Assembly: GCA_963751425.1 (NCBI GenBank) | Contig: CAVVUF010000001.1 | Span: forward strand, 682,001 to 746,000 | From: CAVVUF01 sp963751425 | GTDB taxonomy: Bacteria > Chloroflexota > Anaerolineae > Anaerolineales > UBA4823 | Length of the DNA stretch: 64,000 nt | Direction: 5' to 3' | Shown: piece after piece, positions 26,968 through 35,205 of the stretch | Numbering within the stretch: the stretch's first letter is position 1 | Layout: every line of letters starts with the position of its first letter | Translations under genes and position numbers: made by a program | The notes under the pieces: model-generated | Told to the model about the DNA's origin: nothing | Seen by the model: the letters and a program-made list of their open reading frames with translations, nothing else | Databases searched by the model: none

Positions 26968-28173
26968 TTATGGAACCAGGGTTTTCTTTTGTAAACCTTG
27001 CAGTAAAGTGTTCAGTTCATTTTCTTCTTGCTCCTGGCTGGAGAAGAATTCTTCCATGAACGTTGAGCGCCGCATTCGTAAAGTCATCGGCGCAACTTCG
27101 AAGAGATCTTTTTCTGACACTTCTTTCCGACCATCCAAAGCTGCCAACGCACGCGCTGCTTCGAAAAGAGTGATTTCCGCCCGGGACGAATTTAGTTTCA
27201 ATCGATTAATTAATTCCAAACCCAAACCAGCCGCCGAGTCTGGCAGGGTTACCTCAGGCAATGTATCGCGAATGCGTTGTATTTCATTTTGAACGATTGC
27301 GGTCTCATCCGCAAACTGCTGCACCACACTGCGCGGTTGTGCCTGGTAAGCTTGAACCCTCCGATATACCTCCAGGCGATCGCTCGATTTATTCAAGCCA
27401 TGCACAACCACCCGCAATCCAAATCGATCCATGATTTGCGGTCGTAACCGCCCTTCCTCCGGATTCATCGAGCCAATCAAGACTAAACGAGAGCGGAAAG
27501 TAGCCGATAGGGGTCCCCGGCGGACTGTATAGGAGCCCTGGGCTGATGCATCTAAGATTGCATCGACAACCTCATCGCCCAAAAGGTTTACTTCATCCAC
27601 ATACAATAAATTTCGATCCGCTTGCGCCAGGATACCTTTACGCATACGCAAACGGTCTTGCGCTGCCAGGCGCTCATCCATTCCTCCAACGACATCATCC
27701 AACCGCGCGTTGAGAGGCAGTTCCACCAGGTGTACTTTATCTAATTTATAAAGAGGCTCCCCCATTGCATACTTTCGAGCGCAATCGGGGCATACCGCTT
27801 CTATGCCCCCAATTTCGATATCATCTGGCATGCAGCCATAATAGCACAAGCTGCGCGGCGTCTCAGGCAGTAGATCTACCAGACTCCGTACAGCGGTTGT
27901 TTTGCCCGTTCCCCTGGGTCCGATCAATAAGACTCCCCCAACACTTGGGTTTACGAGTGAAATTAATAAGGCAAGTTTCATTTCGCGCTGGCCCACCAGA
28001 GCCAAGAAGGGAAAAGGCAAAAATTCCGCCAGGCCAGCATCGCCCTGCTCAGTTGGCTGCCAGTGAGCTCGACCGGTTACCTGATCGATTAATTCGCGCA
28101 GAGTTCTGAATTGTGGGAAAAATCCTTCCCCCTGGATAGAATTTGAGGCTTGGTGTACAGGTTCTTCACTCAT
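26968..28173 (-). CDS. ChlI-like AAA+ ATPase (magnesium/cobalt chelatase subunit I family)
   Basis: The 401-residue protein contains Walker A GPRGTGKTTAV near residue 86, the ChlI-specific insert with GCMPDDIEIGG and CPDCARK, Walker B LLYVDEVNLLGD, and the sensor segment GSMNPEEGRLRPQ. The C-terminal lid follows. Such ATPases drive metal insertion with ChlD/ChlH-type partners; none is seen here and no bacteriochlorophyll gene is near, so the real partner, possibly a VWA protein, is unknown. The gene lies in a minus-strand run with TPR and UroD-family genes. Confidence 0.87.
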   Translation of the reverse strand: MSEEPVHQASNSIQGEGFFPQFRTLRELIDQVTGRAHWQPTEQGDAGLAEFLPFPFLALVGQREMKLALLISLVNPSVGGVLLIGPRGTGKTTAVRSLVDLLPETPRSLCYYGCMPDDIEIGGIEAVCPDCARKYAMGEPLYKLDKVHLVELPLNARLDDVVGGMDERLAAQDRLRMRKGILAQADRNLLYVDEVNLLGDEVVDAILDASAQGSYTVRRGPLSATFRSRLVLIGSMNPEEGRLRPQIMDRFGLRVVVHGLNKSSDRLEVYRRVQAYQAQPRSVVQQFADETAIVQNEIQRIRDTLPEVTLPDSAAGLGLELINRLKLNSSRAEITLFEAARALAALDGRKEVSEKDLFEVAPMTLRMRRSTFMEEFFSSQEQEENELNTLLQGLQKKTLVP

Positions 28174-28178
28174 CCAGG

Positions 28179-28556
28179 CTAATCCATATCTTCACGCAAT
28201 TCACCGGCATCGAGAGCTGGCATCAATTCAGGAGCTTCTTCCAAAACATCGATCATCCCTTGCGTCAGCTCAGGCATCATCGGAGCTAAAGGCACACTCG
28301 GAGGGCAGTTCACGGGGTGAGGCGGGGGAGGCGATTCTCTCCGGGGCTGGTCAAAACCATCGGAAACTCGCCGGATGATACGAGGATCATTGGTCAGGTT
28401 CCCGACAAAATGACCGTGTACTGAATAAACTTTTCGTTCGTTCGTAACCCATCCAATCCATTCACCTTGCCGATTGAAGATGTATGGGTAGACGAGCAAA
28501 GCGCCTAAATCACCGCGTGTTGTATAGATTGGGATGAGCCTGCGGATTGTCTCCAT
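28179..28556 (-). CDS. Small protein with beta-flower-like core, function unknown
   Basis: From METIRRLIPIYTTRGD the protein (125 residues) has short beta-type segments (GALLVYPYIFNRQGEWIGWV, then RKVYSVHGHFVGNLTNDPRI) that recall the 4-fold beta-flower proteins, followed by a Pro-rich linker (about residues 71-90) and an acidic tail. The start at 28556 is supported by a TATAAT box ending 6 bases upstream (28563-28568, minus strand), which would make a leaderless mRNA. An in-frame ATG five codons earlier overlaps that box and is rejected. It precedes the ChlI-like gene by 5 bases. Confidence 0.6.
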   Translation of the reverse strand: METIRRLIPIYTTRGDLGALLVYPYIFNRQGEWIGWVTNERKVYSVHGHFVGNLTNDPRIIRRVSDGFDQPRRESPPPPHPVNCPPSVPLAPMMPELTQGMIDVLEEAPELMPALDAGELREDMD

Positions 28557-28562
28557 ATTCTT

Positions 28563-28568
28563 ATTATA
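28563..28568 (-). promoter_or_regulatory. -10 box, leaderless start of the small beta-flower-like gene
   Basis: On the minus strand, TATAAT ends exactly 6 bases before the METIRR start codon. It may be the promoter for the downstream ChlI-like, TPR, UroD-like, rsmD and kinase genes. Confidence 0.45.
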
Positions 28569-28574
28569 CATGCT

Positions 28575-29036
28575 TCATTCTACATCACTATATGTCCAAT
28601 AACGATTGACAAAGAAATTCCAAAACATCACGATGATCACCGCAATCGCCAAAGTAAAATTTTTCGCTAAAAATTCAGGAGTAAAGAGGGAAAAACGCAA
28701 GGGTAACCAATTAAAAAATCGCAAAAAGACCGGCTCCAGGAATGCCAGAATTGGGACCCGGATTAATAACCCGGCAGCATTTACCAGTGTGAATTCACCT
28801 AACTGGCGAAATAAGGATTTGCTGCGAGAATCGGGGTAAGTCCAATAGCGATTCCAGGTAAAGTTACTGAGTATGGCGGCAATAAAGGATATCGTTCCTG
28901 CAACAACCAGCGGAAAACCGAAAGCGTGGGTCAATACATTCATCACCCCAAAATCCACTATCGCGCCCAAAAAGCCTACGGCGATAAAACGTAAAAAGCG
29001 CGTACGCTCACGAGGATTCGTTAAAACAACCGTCAT
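28575..29036 (-). CDS. GtrA family membrane protein
   Basis: This 153-residue protein has four predicted transmembrane helices and the family elements RFIAVGFLGAIVDFGVMNVL at the N-terminus, SNFTWNRYWTYPDS in the middle and FFVNRYWTY near the end. GtrA proteins help move lipid-linked sugars across the membrane. It overlaps the UXS-like epimerase stop by four bases (29033-29036), which ties it to nucleotide-sugar metabolism. Confidence 0.92.
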   Translation of the reverse strand: MTVVLTNPRERTRFLRFIAVGFLGAIVDFGVMNVLTHAFGFPLVVAGTISFIAAILSNFTWNRYWTYPDSRSKSLFRQLGEFTLVNAAGLLIRVPILAFLEPVFLRFFNWLPLRFSLFTPEFLAKNFTLAIAVIIVMFWNFFVNRYWTYSDVE

Positions 29037-29992
29037 ACTAATCCCATCTTCTTTTGAAAATACGGAATCGTCTTCAAGAGACCTTCTTCCAGGCTGATCT
29101 TCGGCTCCCAGCCCAAAATCTGGCGGGCGCGGGTAATGTCAGGACGGCGGCGCTGCGGATCACTCTCGCCGCGTTGGGCCGGCTTGAAGATGACCCCTGC
29201 TCGATTATCAACCAGGCGGGAAATCGTTTCTGCAAATTCCAGGATGGTTGTTTCAACCGGGTTACCAATATTCACAGGTTGGTGTTCGTCTGAATAGAGT
29301 AAACGGATGATTCCATCTATAAGATCATCCATATAACAAAAGCTCCGTGTCTGCTGCCCATCTCCGTAGATTGTCAAAGGTTCACCCTTCAAGGCTTGTT
29401 GTAAGAAATTGGGCAGTACACGCCCATCCTCCAGGTGCATGCGCGGGCCATAGGTATTAAAAATGCGTACAATCCGGGTATCAATTCCATGATACCGGTG
29501 GTAAGCCATGGTCAAAGCCTCCGCAAACCGTTTTGCCTCGTCATACACTGAGCGGATACCAATTGGATTTACATGTCCCCAATAGGCTTCCGTTTGAGGA
29601 TGTTCCAAAGGGTCTCCATAGATCTCACTGGTAGAAGCGAGCAAGAAACGTGCCTGTTGTGCCCTGGCTACGCCTAATGTATTATGTGTACCCAGCGCAC
29701 CAGCTTTCATGGTTTGGATCGGTAAATTAACATATCCCAAAGGTGAACTCTTATTGGGGCTGGCAGGAGATGCAAAATGGAGTACCGCGTCTATCTTCCC
29801 GGGCACAAAAATAAAATTAGAAACATCATGCCGGATAAATAGAAAATTTTCATTCCCAGCCAGGTGGGCCAGGTTATCAGGGTTGCCGGTGATAAAGTTG
29901 TCCATGCCTACTACCTGGTGTCCTTCGTTCAACAGCCTGTCGCACAGATGGGAACCCAAGAAACCTGCTGCACCTGTAATTAAAATACGCAT
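29033..29992 (-). CDS. NAD-dependent epimerase, UDP-glucuronate decarboxylase-like
   Basis: The protein (319 residues from MRILITGAAGFLGSHLC) is an extended SDR with the GxxGxxG NAD site at the start, STSEIYGDPLEHPQ in the middle, and catalytic Tyr and Lys in YDEAKRFAE. The segment FNTYGPRMHLEDGRV and the QPVNIGNP region match UXS enzymes, which make UDP-xylose from UDP-glucuronate. The start at 29992 is preferred over one four codons earlier, since the fold begins at MRIL. Substrate is inferred by family only. Confidence 0.88.
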   Translation of the reverse strand: MRILITGAAGFLGSHLCDRLLNEGHQVVGMDNFITGNPDNLAHLAGNENFLFIRHDVSNFIFVPGKIDAVLHFASPASPNKSSPLGYVNLPIQTMKAGALGTHNTLGVARAQQARFLLASTSEIYGDPLEHPQTEAYWGHVNPIGIRSVYDEAKRFAEALTMAYHRYHGIDTRIVRIFNTYGPRMHLEDGRVLPNFLQQALKGEPLTIYGDGQQTRSFCYMDDLIDGIIRLLYSDEHQPVNIGNPVETTILEFAETISRLVDNRAGVIFKPAQRGESDPQRRRPDITRARQILGWEPKISLEEGLLKTIPYFQKKMGLV

Positions 29993-29994
29993 AA

Positions 29995-31614
29995 TTATCT
30001 CCAATCAATTCGAACGGTTAATCCATCGCCAGTAATTTGCTGAGCTTTCCCATCCGCTGCATCCACCAACCAAATATTATTTTGGTAGACCACTGCAATC
30101 GCAAATGCCCCTCCTGCTTCTAAGGGAGAAGGTGACCAAACAACATGCTGAGGATCCAGGCCTTGCGCCCCAGGGGCAGGAAAGAGTACCAGTTTATTGG
30201 ATCCATCCCGATCGCTGACAGCTAATTGATAACGACTGGTATCACTTTGAGATGGGATGATCGCCTGCAAGAATGCCACTCTCGAGGCAGCTTCCTCAGG
30301 AAGAGATCCTCCGCTGGTTTGTAAAGGTGACGCCGCAGGGTATGCAAACATTCCAACCTGGGAGGCTAAATTGACTGAAGGACCTGCTTCTAAGGGATTG
30401 GCAACCAGGTCGAATGCGGTTGATTCTTCTGGAGATGGCGAACCTTCAGCAGCAAGGTGATCGACAAGGTATAGAATCTTCCCATCTGGAGACCAATCAA
30501 TTCCCGGTACCCAAGCCCAATCTCCTCCCGTCTGAAATGGGATCACATCTCGCAGGGGTGTTATAACAATATCTTCTTGAATACGGATTAAGCCAATTCC
30601 GTCCGGACGTGAATAAGCGATCGTCTCTCCATCCGGTGCCCAGTTGTAATCGGTCCCCCACCAGCCATAAACACCGCCTGAATTTGTGTCAATCAGGCTG
30701 CGCTCTTTTGTGACAAATCCGCTCCGGCTAATTCCAATCTGAAGCAAATCGTTATTTGCCTGCCAGCCTGGGGCAGCAGAACGTGGTTCAACCGTGGAAT
30801 ACGCAATCGTCATTGAATCAGGTGAGAATTCAGCAAAATGGACGATATTGGAGGCTTTGAGATCCACCAAAGCGGTCGATTCACGAGCCAATTGAACCGC
30901 CCATAAGGTATTGATGACATTCTCCTGCTTCAAATCACGCGTAAATAATAACCAGTTTCCATCGGGAGAGAGTGAGAAGATACGACCATCCAGGTCACCG
31001 GTGGTCACAACCGCTCTACGCTCTCCGGTTGTCTTTTCCATGATCCAAGCATTCCCTCCAGAAAGATAAGCCAATTTTCCTGGAATTGGAAGGGTTGTAA
31101 AGGGGGTTTGACTGCCTACCATCGCAATTTCTGGAATCGCTTCTTTGAGAATGGAAGTTTTTACCTCCGTCTTTGAAATTTCAACCTCATTCTCGAAAAG
31201 CCGTCGATACGTGATTTCTTTGATACCATTTTCGCCGGGTTGACTCAAGCGGGTCTCCCCTACTGGCAAAGATTCGTTTTGAACTACCTGGCGCTCAAAC
31301 GGAATCGTCACTTGCTCAACTTCAAATTCTTCTTTCACTCTTGTCAAATCAATCGTCGACCCATCAGTCAAAACCGTGTAAACCGGGGGGTCGCTTCGAT
31401 CTAATTCAGATAAAGTGATACCGGCCTTATCAAATGCCTGTTGGACAGTGCTTCCTGTGGGCAGCTCGACCCGGTAATTCTTTCCATCTGCATTAACCAC
31501 AACAGAAAGTTGCGCCTGTGTCACCTGAGGCGGCGTGCAGGCGAACAGCCATAAACACACGAATGTGAATACACAAAAACGCTTAACCGGGCTGGTGAGT
31601 TTGCTTACATTCAT
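29995..31614 (-). CDS. Lipoprotein with DUF348/G5 and PD40 beta-propeller repeats
   Basis: The N-terminus has a signal peptide with lipobox (FVCLWLFACTPP, Cys 26). A ubiquitin-like DUF348 segment (SVVVNADGKNYRVELPTG) and a G5-like domain (FERQVVQNESLPVGETRLSQ) follow to about residue 150. Then comes a WD40-like propeller with repeated (S)PDG(K/N) turns, such as SPDGNWLLFTRDL, APDGETIAYSRPDG and SPDGKILYLVDHL. It is probably an envelope-associated protein. The pairing of a cell-wall-type G5 with a propeller is unusual. Length 539 residues; role unknown. Confidence 0.8.
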   Translation of the reverse strand: MNVSKLTSPVKRFCVFTFVCLWLFACTPPQVTQAQLSVVVNADGKNYRVELPTGSTVQQAFDKAGITLSELDRSDPPVYTVLTDGSTIDLTRVKEEFEVEQVTIPFERQVVQNESLPVGETRLSQPGENGIKEITYRRLFENEVEISKTEVKTSILKEAIPEIAMVGSQTPFTTLPIPGKLAYLSGGNAWIMEKTTGERRAVVTTGDLDGRIFSLSPDGNWLLFTRDLKQENVINTLWAVQLARESTALVDLKASNIVHFAEFSPDSMTIAYSTVEPRSAAPGWQANNDLLQIGISRSGFVTKERSLIDTNSGGVYGWWGTDYNWAPDGETIAYSRPDGIGLIRIQEDIVITPLRDVIPFQTGGDWAWVPGIDWSPDGKILYLVDHLAAEGSPSPEESTAFDLVANPLEAGPSVNLASQVGMFAYPAASPLQTSGGSLPEEAASRVAFLQAIIPSQSDTSRYQLAVSDRDGSNKLVLFPAPGAQGLDPQHVVWSPSPLEAGGAFAIAVVYQNNIWLVDAADGKAQQITGDGLTVRIDWR

Positions 31615-31646
31615 AGTGCAAATGGCAGTGGTATAATTTCACCGAG

Positions 31647-32225
31647 CTACGGTCGGTATCCTGTAATCGTCAGAGTACCGTCACTGACCGTGATACTTTC
31701 AACAAAAAACGCTTCACCGGCTTGTTGAAGGTAATCCGTAAGGAATCGGTCTGCCAGGTCTTGGACCGTGGTCACCATCGAGTCTGGCGCTGAAAACGGT
31801 CCCATGCTCACCGAGATCAATTCCAGTTGTGCTTGTCCTGTAGAATTGACCTGTGGTTCAAAAACAATTTGCACGGGAACATTGAGTCTTCCAGTTTGAA
31901 AATCGCCTGTCAAAGTGATCTTTCCATCGCGCAATAAAACTTGAGGATTCGAGATAACGAACTCATTTTGATCTTGCAGCTTCTGTGCTAGCAAGGAAGT
32001 CATTTCCTCTTCAGTTAAGGAAAGCTCCACCTTTTGTCCTTGTTCAGCCTGGTTCATTGACTCATCCAGCTTTGCCTCAAGCGTAGCAACTGCTTCAGTG
32101 CTAACTGCAATTGTTTCCAATGGAGTCGGAGTATTTTTAGCAGTAAGCCGGCAGGCCAGGTTGACCAACAACAATAAGAGGATTAGAAAAACGGTTGTGT
32201 AATGGTAAAATTTATTAATTTTCAT
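31647..32225 (-). CDS. Small lipoprotein, LmeA-like
   Basis: The 192-residue protein has a signal peptide with lipobox (LLLLVNLACRL) and a short Thr/Pro segment. The rest is an LmeA-like pattern: a helical SLTEEEMTSLLAQKL, then beta strands (KITLTGDFQTGRLNVPVQIV), ending with a short ITVSDGTLTITGY strand. The start at 32225 is preceded by a TATAAT box 8 bases upstream, so the transcript is probably leaderless. It lies upstream of the propeller lipoprotein on the same strand and may form an operon with it. Confidence 0.72.
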   Translation of the reverse strand: MKINKFYHYTTVFLILLLLLVNLACRLTAKNTPTPLETIAVSTEAVATLEAKLDESMNQAEQGQKVELSLTEEEMTSLLAQKLQDQNEFVISNPQVLLRDGKITLTGDFQTGRLNVPVQIVFEPQVNSTGQAQLELISVSMGPFSAPDSMVTTVQDLADRFLTDYLQQAGEAFFVESITVSDGTLTITGYRP

Positions 32226-32233
32226 AGCCCTGA

Positions 32234-32239
32234 ATTATA
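32234..32239 (-). promoter_or_regulatory. -10 box for the small lipoprotein, leaderless
   Basis: TATAAT on the minus strand ends 8 bases before the lipoprotein ATG at 32225. The divergent scpB start at 32242 is immediately adjacent, so promoters in both directions must be packed into this short region. Confidence 0.4.
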
Positions 32240-32241
32240 GC

Positions 32242-32833
32242 ATGAGCAGCGAGACTATCCCAGAAAACCCTGAAGAATTAAGAAGAGATATTGATCTTCT
32301 AAACTTGCTTGAAGCGCTGCTTTTTGTTGCGCCGGGAGCAGTTCCTCCTGCTCAAATAGCCTCAGCATTGGATATACCCGTCCAAGAAGTGGAAAATGGA
32401 TTAAAAATCTTGGACGCCCAGTTTGCGACGCGCGGCGTGCGCTTGCAGTGGCATATGGGACGTGTGCAGTTAACCACTGCTCCAGAAACCGCACAGCTGG
32501 TCGAACGCTTCCTCGGTTTAGAAGCCTCCAGCCGGTTAAGCCGGGCGGCATTGGAAGCCCTGGCGATTATTGCCTATCAGCAGCCTGTCACCAGGCCGGA
32601 AATCGATGCGGTTCGGGGGGTAAACAGCGATGGCGTATTAAAAGTCTCTGTTGAGTAAAGGGTTAATCTCAGAAGCTGGTCGTGCTGAAAGGCCAGGCCG
32701 GCCAATTCTGTACACAACCACATCTGATTTTCTAGGTCACTTTGGCTTGAGTTCTCTTACAGAGCTGCCTCCCCTGGCTCCAATTGAGCCACTTCGACCG
32801 GAATTGCAGCATCCCAATATACTCAAAACATGA
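32242..32833 (+). CDS. scpB: Segregation and condensation protein B, frameshifted
   Basis: ScpB is the kleisin-interacting subunit of bacterial condensin with Smc and ScpA. The first frame gives two winged-helix-type segments (LEALLFVAPGAVPPAQIASA and IAYQQPVTRPEIDAVRGVNS) and stops at 32656. A second frame carries LLSKGLISEAGRAERPGRPI, the canonical C-terminal winged helix. One extra base at 32644-32647 (GTCT) separates them, and without it the text reads DGVLKSLLSKGL. The restored length, about 196 residues, is normal. scpA is not adjacent. Confidence 0.9.
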
Positions 32834-32868
32834 AATATAGATTTCCGCAAACCTTAGGAGGATTTATC

Positions 32869-34165
32869 ATGAAAGTCTCAGTTTTTGGCGGTGGATCCAC
32901 ATATACACCTGAGCTTGTCAATGGCTTTTTAGCACGCCTCCAAAACTTTCCGCTCACTGAACTATGGCTTGAAGACATTAACGCTGAACGTCTGTCGATT
33001 GTGGGTGGATTTGCTCAAAGAATGGTTAAGGCAAAAGGTGAACCTTTTAAGGTTGTCCTTACAACCAATCAACGTGAAGCAATTCAGGGGGCTTCCTATG
33101 TAACTACACAGCTTCGGGTAGGAATGATGGAGGCTCGCCGAACGGATGAATACCTCGGTTTGAGGCATGGTTTGGTTGGGCAAGAAACCACCGGTATCGG
33201 TGGCATGGCAAAAGCGCTGCGGACTATTCCGGTCATTTTAAGCATTGCCAGAGATATGCGCGAATTAGCGCCGGGAGCACTCTTGGTCAATTTCACCAAT
33301 CCTTCCGGCATTGTCACCGAAGCCATGCAGCGATATGTTCCGGAAGTCCCCTCGGTGGGGGTATGTAATGTCGCCATCACCACGAAAATGGGTATTTTGA
33401 AGGAATATGAGGAAGTTACCGGTCAAAAGATCGATCCCTCACGGGCAGAATTGGATACCCTTGGACTCAATCATCTCTCCTGGCACCGCGGTTTCATCCT
33501 GGATGGCGAGGACATTTGGTCACAGGTGTTCCCAGCTTACCTTGAGAAGCTGCGTCAAGACCCTGACCCTGATTGGACTGTCCGTCTTATCGAAACCCTG
33601 GGGATGATGCCCAATTATTATCTCCAATATTTCTATTACACAGAACATAGAATTGAAAACCAGAAGAAATGGCCTCCTTCGAGAGCCGAAGAAGTTATCG
33701 AAGTCGAGAAGGGTTTACTGAAAGATTATGCCGATCCCAATTTAACAGAACCCCCGGCTGATCTGATGAAACGCGGTGGGGCATACTATTCAACCGTCGC
33801 CACCCAGCTTCTGAACGCTCACTACAACAATCTCAATGAAACCCATGTTGTCAACACCCGCCACCAGGGGATGGTGCCTGGATGGCCCTCTGATTGGGTT
33901 CTGGAAATGCCAGCGAAAGTAGATCGCCAGGGAATTCATCCCTTACCTGCTAAACCGCTGCCTCCTGTCTGCTTCGGGCTCCTGGCTCAAGTGAAGGCTT
34001 ACGAGCTGCTTACTGTCGAAGCTGCCGTGCATGGCGACCGGGATGCAGCCTACCAGGCCCTCATTACCAACCCAATCGGTCCAAAACCCGATAAAGCCCA
34101 GGCAGTGTTAGAAGATATGCTGGAAACGAATTCGAGCTCACCTCCCCCAGTTTTGGAAAGAATAA
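32869..34165 (+). CDS. GH4 family 6-phospho-beta-glycosidase, frameshifted near the end
   Basis: GH4 enzymes use NAD and a divalent metal to hydrolyse phosphorylated disaccharides. The protein has KVSVFGGGSTYTPELVNG (NAD site), TNPSGIVTEAM, GVCN with the metal-binding Cys, and LGLNHLSWHRG with the metal-binding His. The start at 32869 follows AGGAGG, unlike the earlier in-frame start at 32830. Near the end an extra T at 34131-34132 pushes translation into the next gene; corrected, the end reads NRAHLPQFWKE then stop at 34163-34165, as in other GH4 proteins. Restored length 431. Confidence 0.9.
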
Positions 34166-34167
34166 GC

Positions 34168-35142
34168 ATGACTTCTTATTTTATCGGCGGTGATATTGGC
34201 GGCACGCATACGCGCATCCTGGTATCCGATGAGGCTGGTGAGGTCCTCGGTTTTGGAGATGGAGGTTCTGGAAACCATGAAGGCGTAGGGTATGCCGGTT
34301 TCGAAGCAGCAATCTCAGAAGGTACCGCTCAGGCACTCTCCAAGGCGGGCTTAACGCTTGAGCAAATCAAGGGGGCTGGATTTGGCATTGGAGGTTACGA
34401 CTGGCCTTCCCAGCGTCAGCCCCATCTGAACAGCCTGGCTAAGGTTGGCTTTACAATGCCGGTAGAGATTGTGAATGACACGGTTATCGGAATCGTGGCT
34501 GGGTCCGAAGAAGGTTGGGGGGTCGGAATTGTCTCCGGTACAGGTTGTAATTGTTGGGGGTGGGACCGCGGACGTCATAAAATTGCTCACTTGACGGGTG
34601 GTGGAGGTTGGATGGGCGAGTTTGCCGGCGCGGGAGAATTGGTCGCTCAGGCTGTACGAGCAGTTTCGCATGCCTGGAGTGGACGTGGCCCTCAAACACA
34701 GCTCTCTCAGGTATTTGTCGAACTAACCGGTGCAAAGAATCCAGAAGATTTATTAGAGGGTATGATGGACCTGCGCTACCAGGTCAGGTCCTCTGCGGCT
34801 CCTCTCATCTTTCAGGCAGCTTATGCGGGTGATCCAATTGCCATCAATATTATCCAATGGGCGGGTTCAGAATTGGGAGAAATGGCCAAGACGATCATCA
34901 AACAGCTAAACTTTGAAGCGCTGGCTTTTGATGTGGTCATGATCGGCAGTATGTGGGAAGGCGGATCGATGTTGATTGATCAGGCGCGTAAGACGATTCA
35001 AGCATATGCTCCTGATGCACGCATGGTGCGGCTGAATGCACCACCCGTGGTCGGTGGAGTCTTGCTGGGGATGGAAGCCGCAGGGTTCAAACCTTTGCAA
35101 GCAGTTCATCAGAGGCTGATCGAAAAATCCAGCAGCCTTTAA
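34168..35142 (+). CDS. BadF/BcrA-type sugar kinase (N-acetylglucosamine kinase-like)
   Basis: This 324-residue ASKHA kinase has a P-loop-type phosphate 1 motif FIGGDIGGTHTRILV, then GFGIGGYDWPSQ, the motif VEIVNDTVIG, and GIVSGTGCNCWGW (second phosphate loop). It phosphorylates an amino sugar or hexose, presumably making the substrate of the adjacent GH4 enzyme or using its product. The ATG at 34168-34170 lies 2 bases after the GH4 stop, so the genes are coupled. In the raw sequence they appear as one 770-residue frame only because of the extra base in GH4. Confidence 0.88.
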   Translation: MTSYFIGGDIGGTHTRILVSDEAGEVLGFGDGGSGNHEGVGYAGFEAAISEGTAQALSKAGLTLEQIKGAGFGIGGYDWPSQRQPHLNSLAKVGFTMPVEIVNDTVIGIVAGSEEGWGVGIVSGTGCNCWGWDRGRHKIAHLTGGGGWMGEFAGAGELVAQAVRAVSHAWSGRGPQTQLSQVFVELTGAKNPEDLLEGMMDLRYQVRSSAAPLIFQAAYAGDPIAINIIQWAGSELGEMAKTIIKQLNFEALAFDVVMIGSMWEGGSMLIDQARKTIQAYAPDARMVRLNAPPVVGGVLLGMEAAGFKPLQAVHQRLIEKSSSL

Positions 35143-35205
35143 TTTACAATTGAAAGAAAAATAGGCGCTCTTCAGGAATTTTCGGTTTTTTGCTAAGCCT
35201 GCTTG

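Noticed and set aside
31630..31640. A plus-strand TATAAT near 31632 as a promoter
   Set aside because: It points into the minus-strand lipoprotein gene with no plus-strand gene to serve nearby.
34131..34170. A genuine bifunctional GH4-kinase fusion
   Set aside because: The typical GH4 end, its stop and the kinase start are all present one frame over; one extra base explains the fusion.
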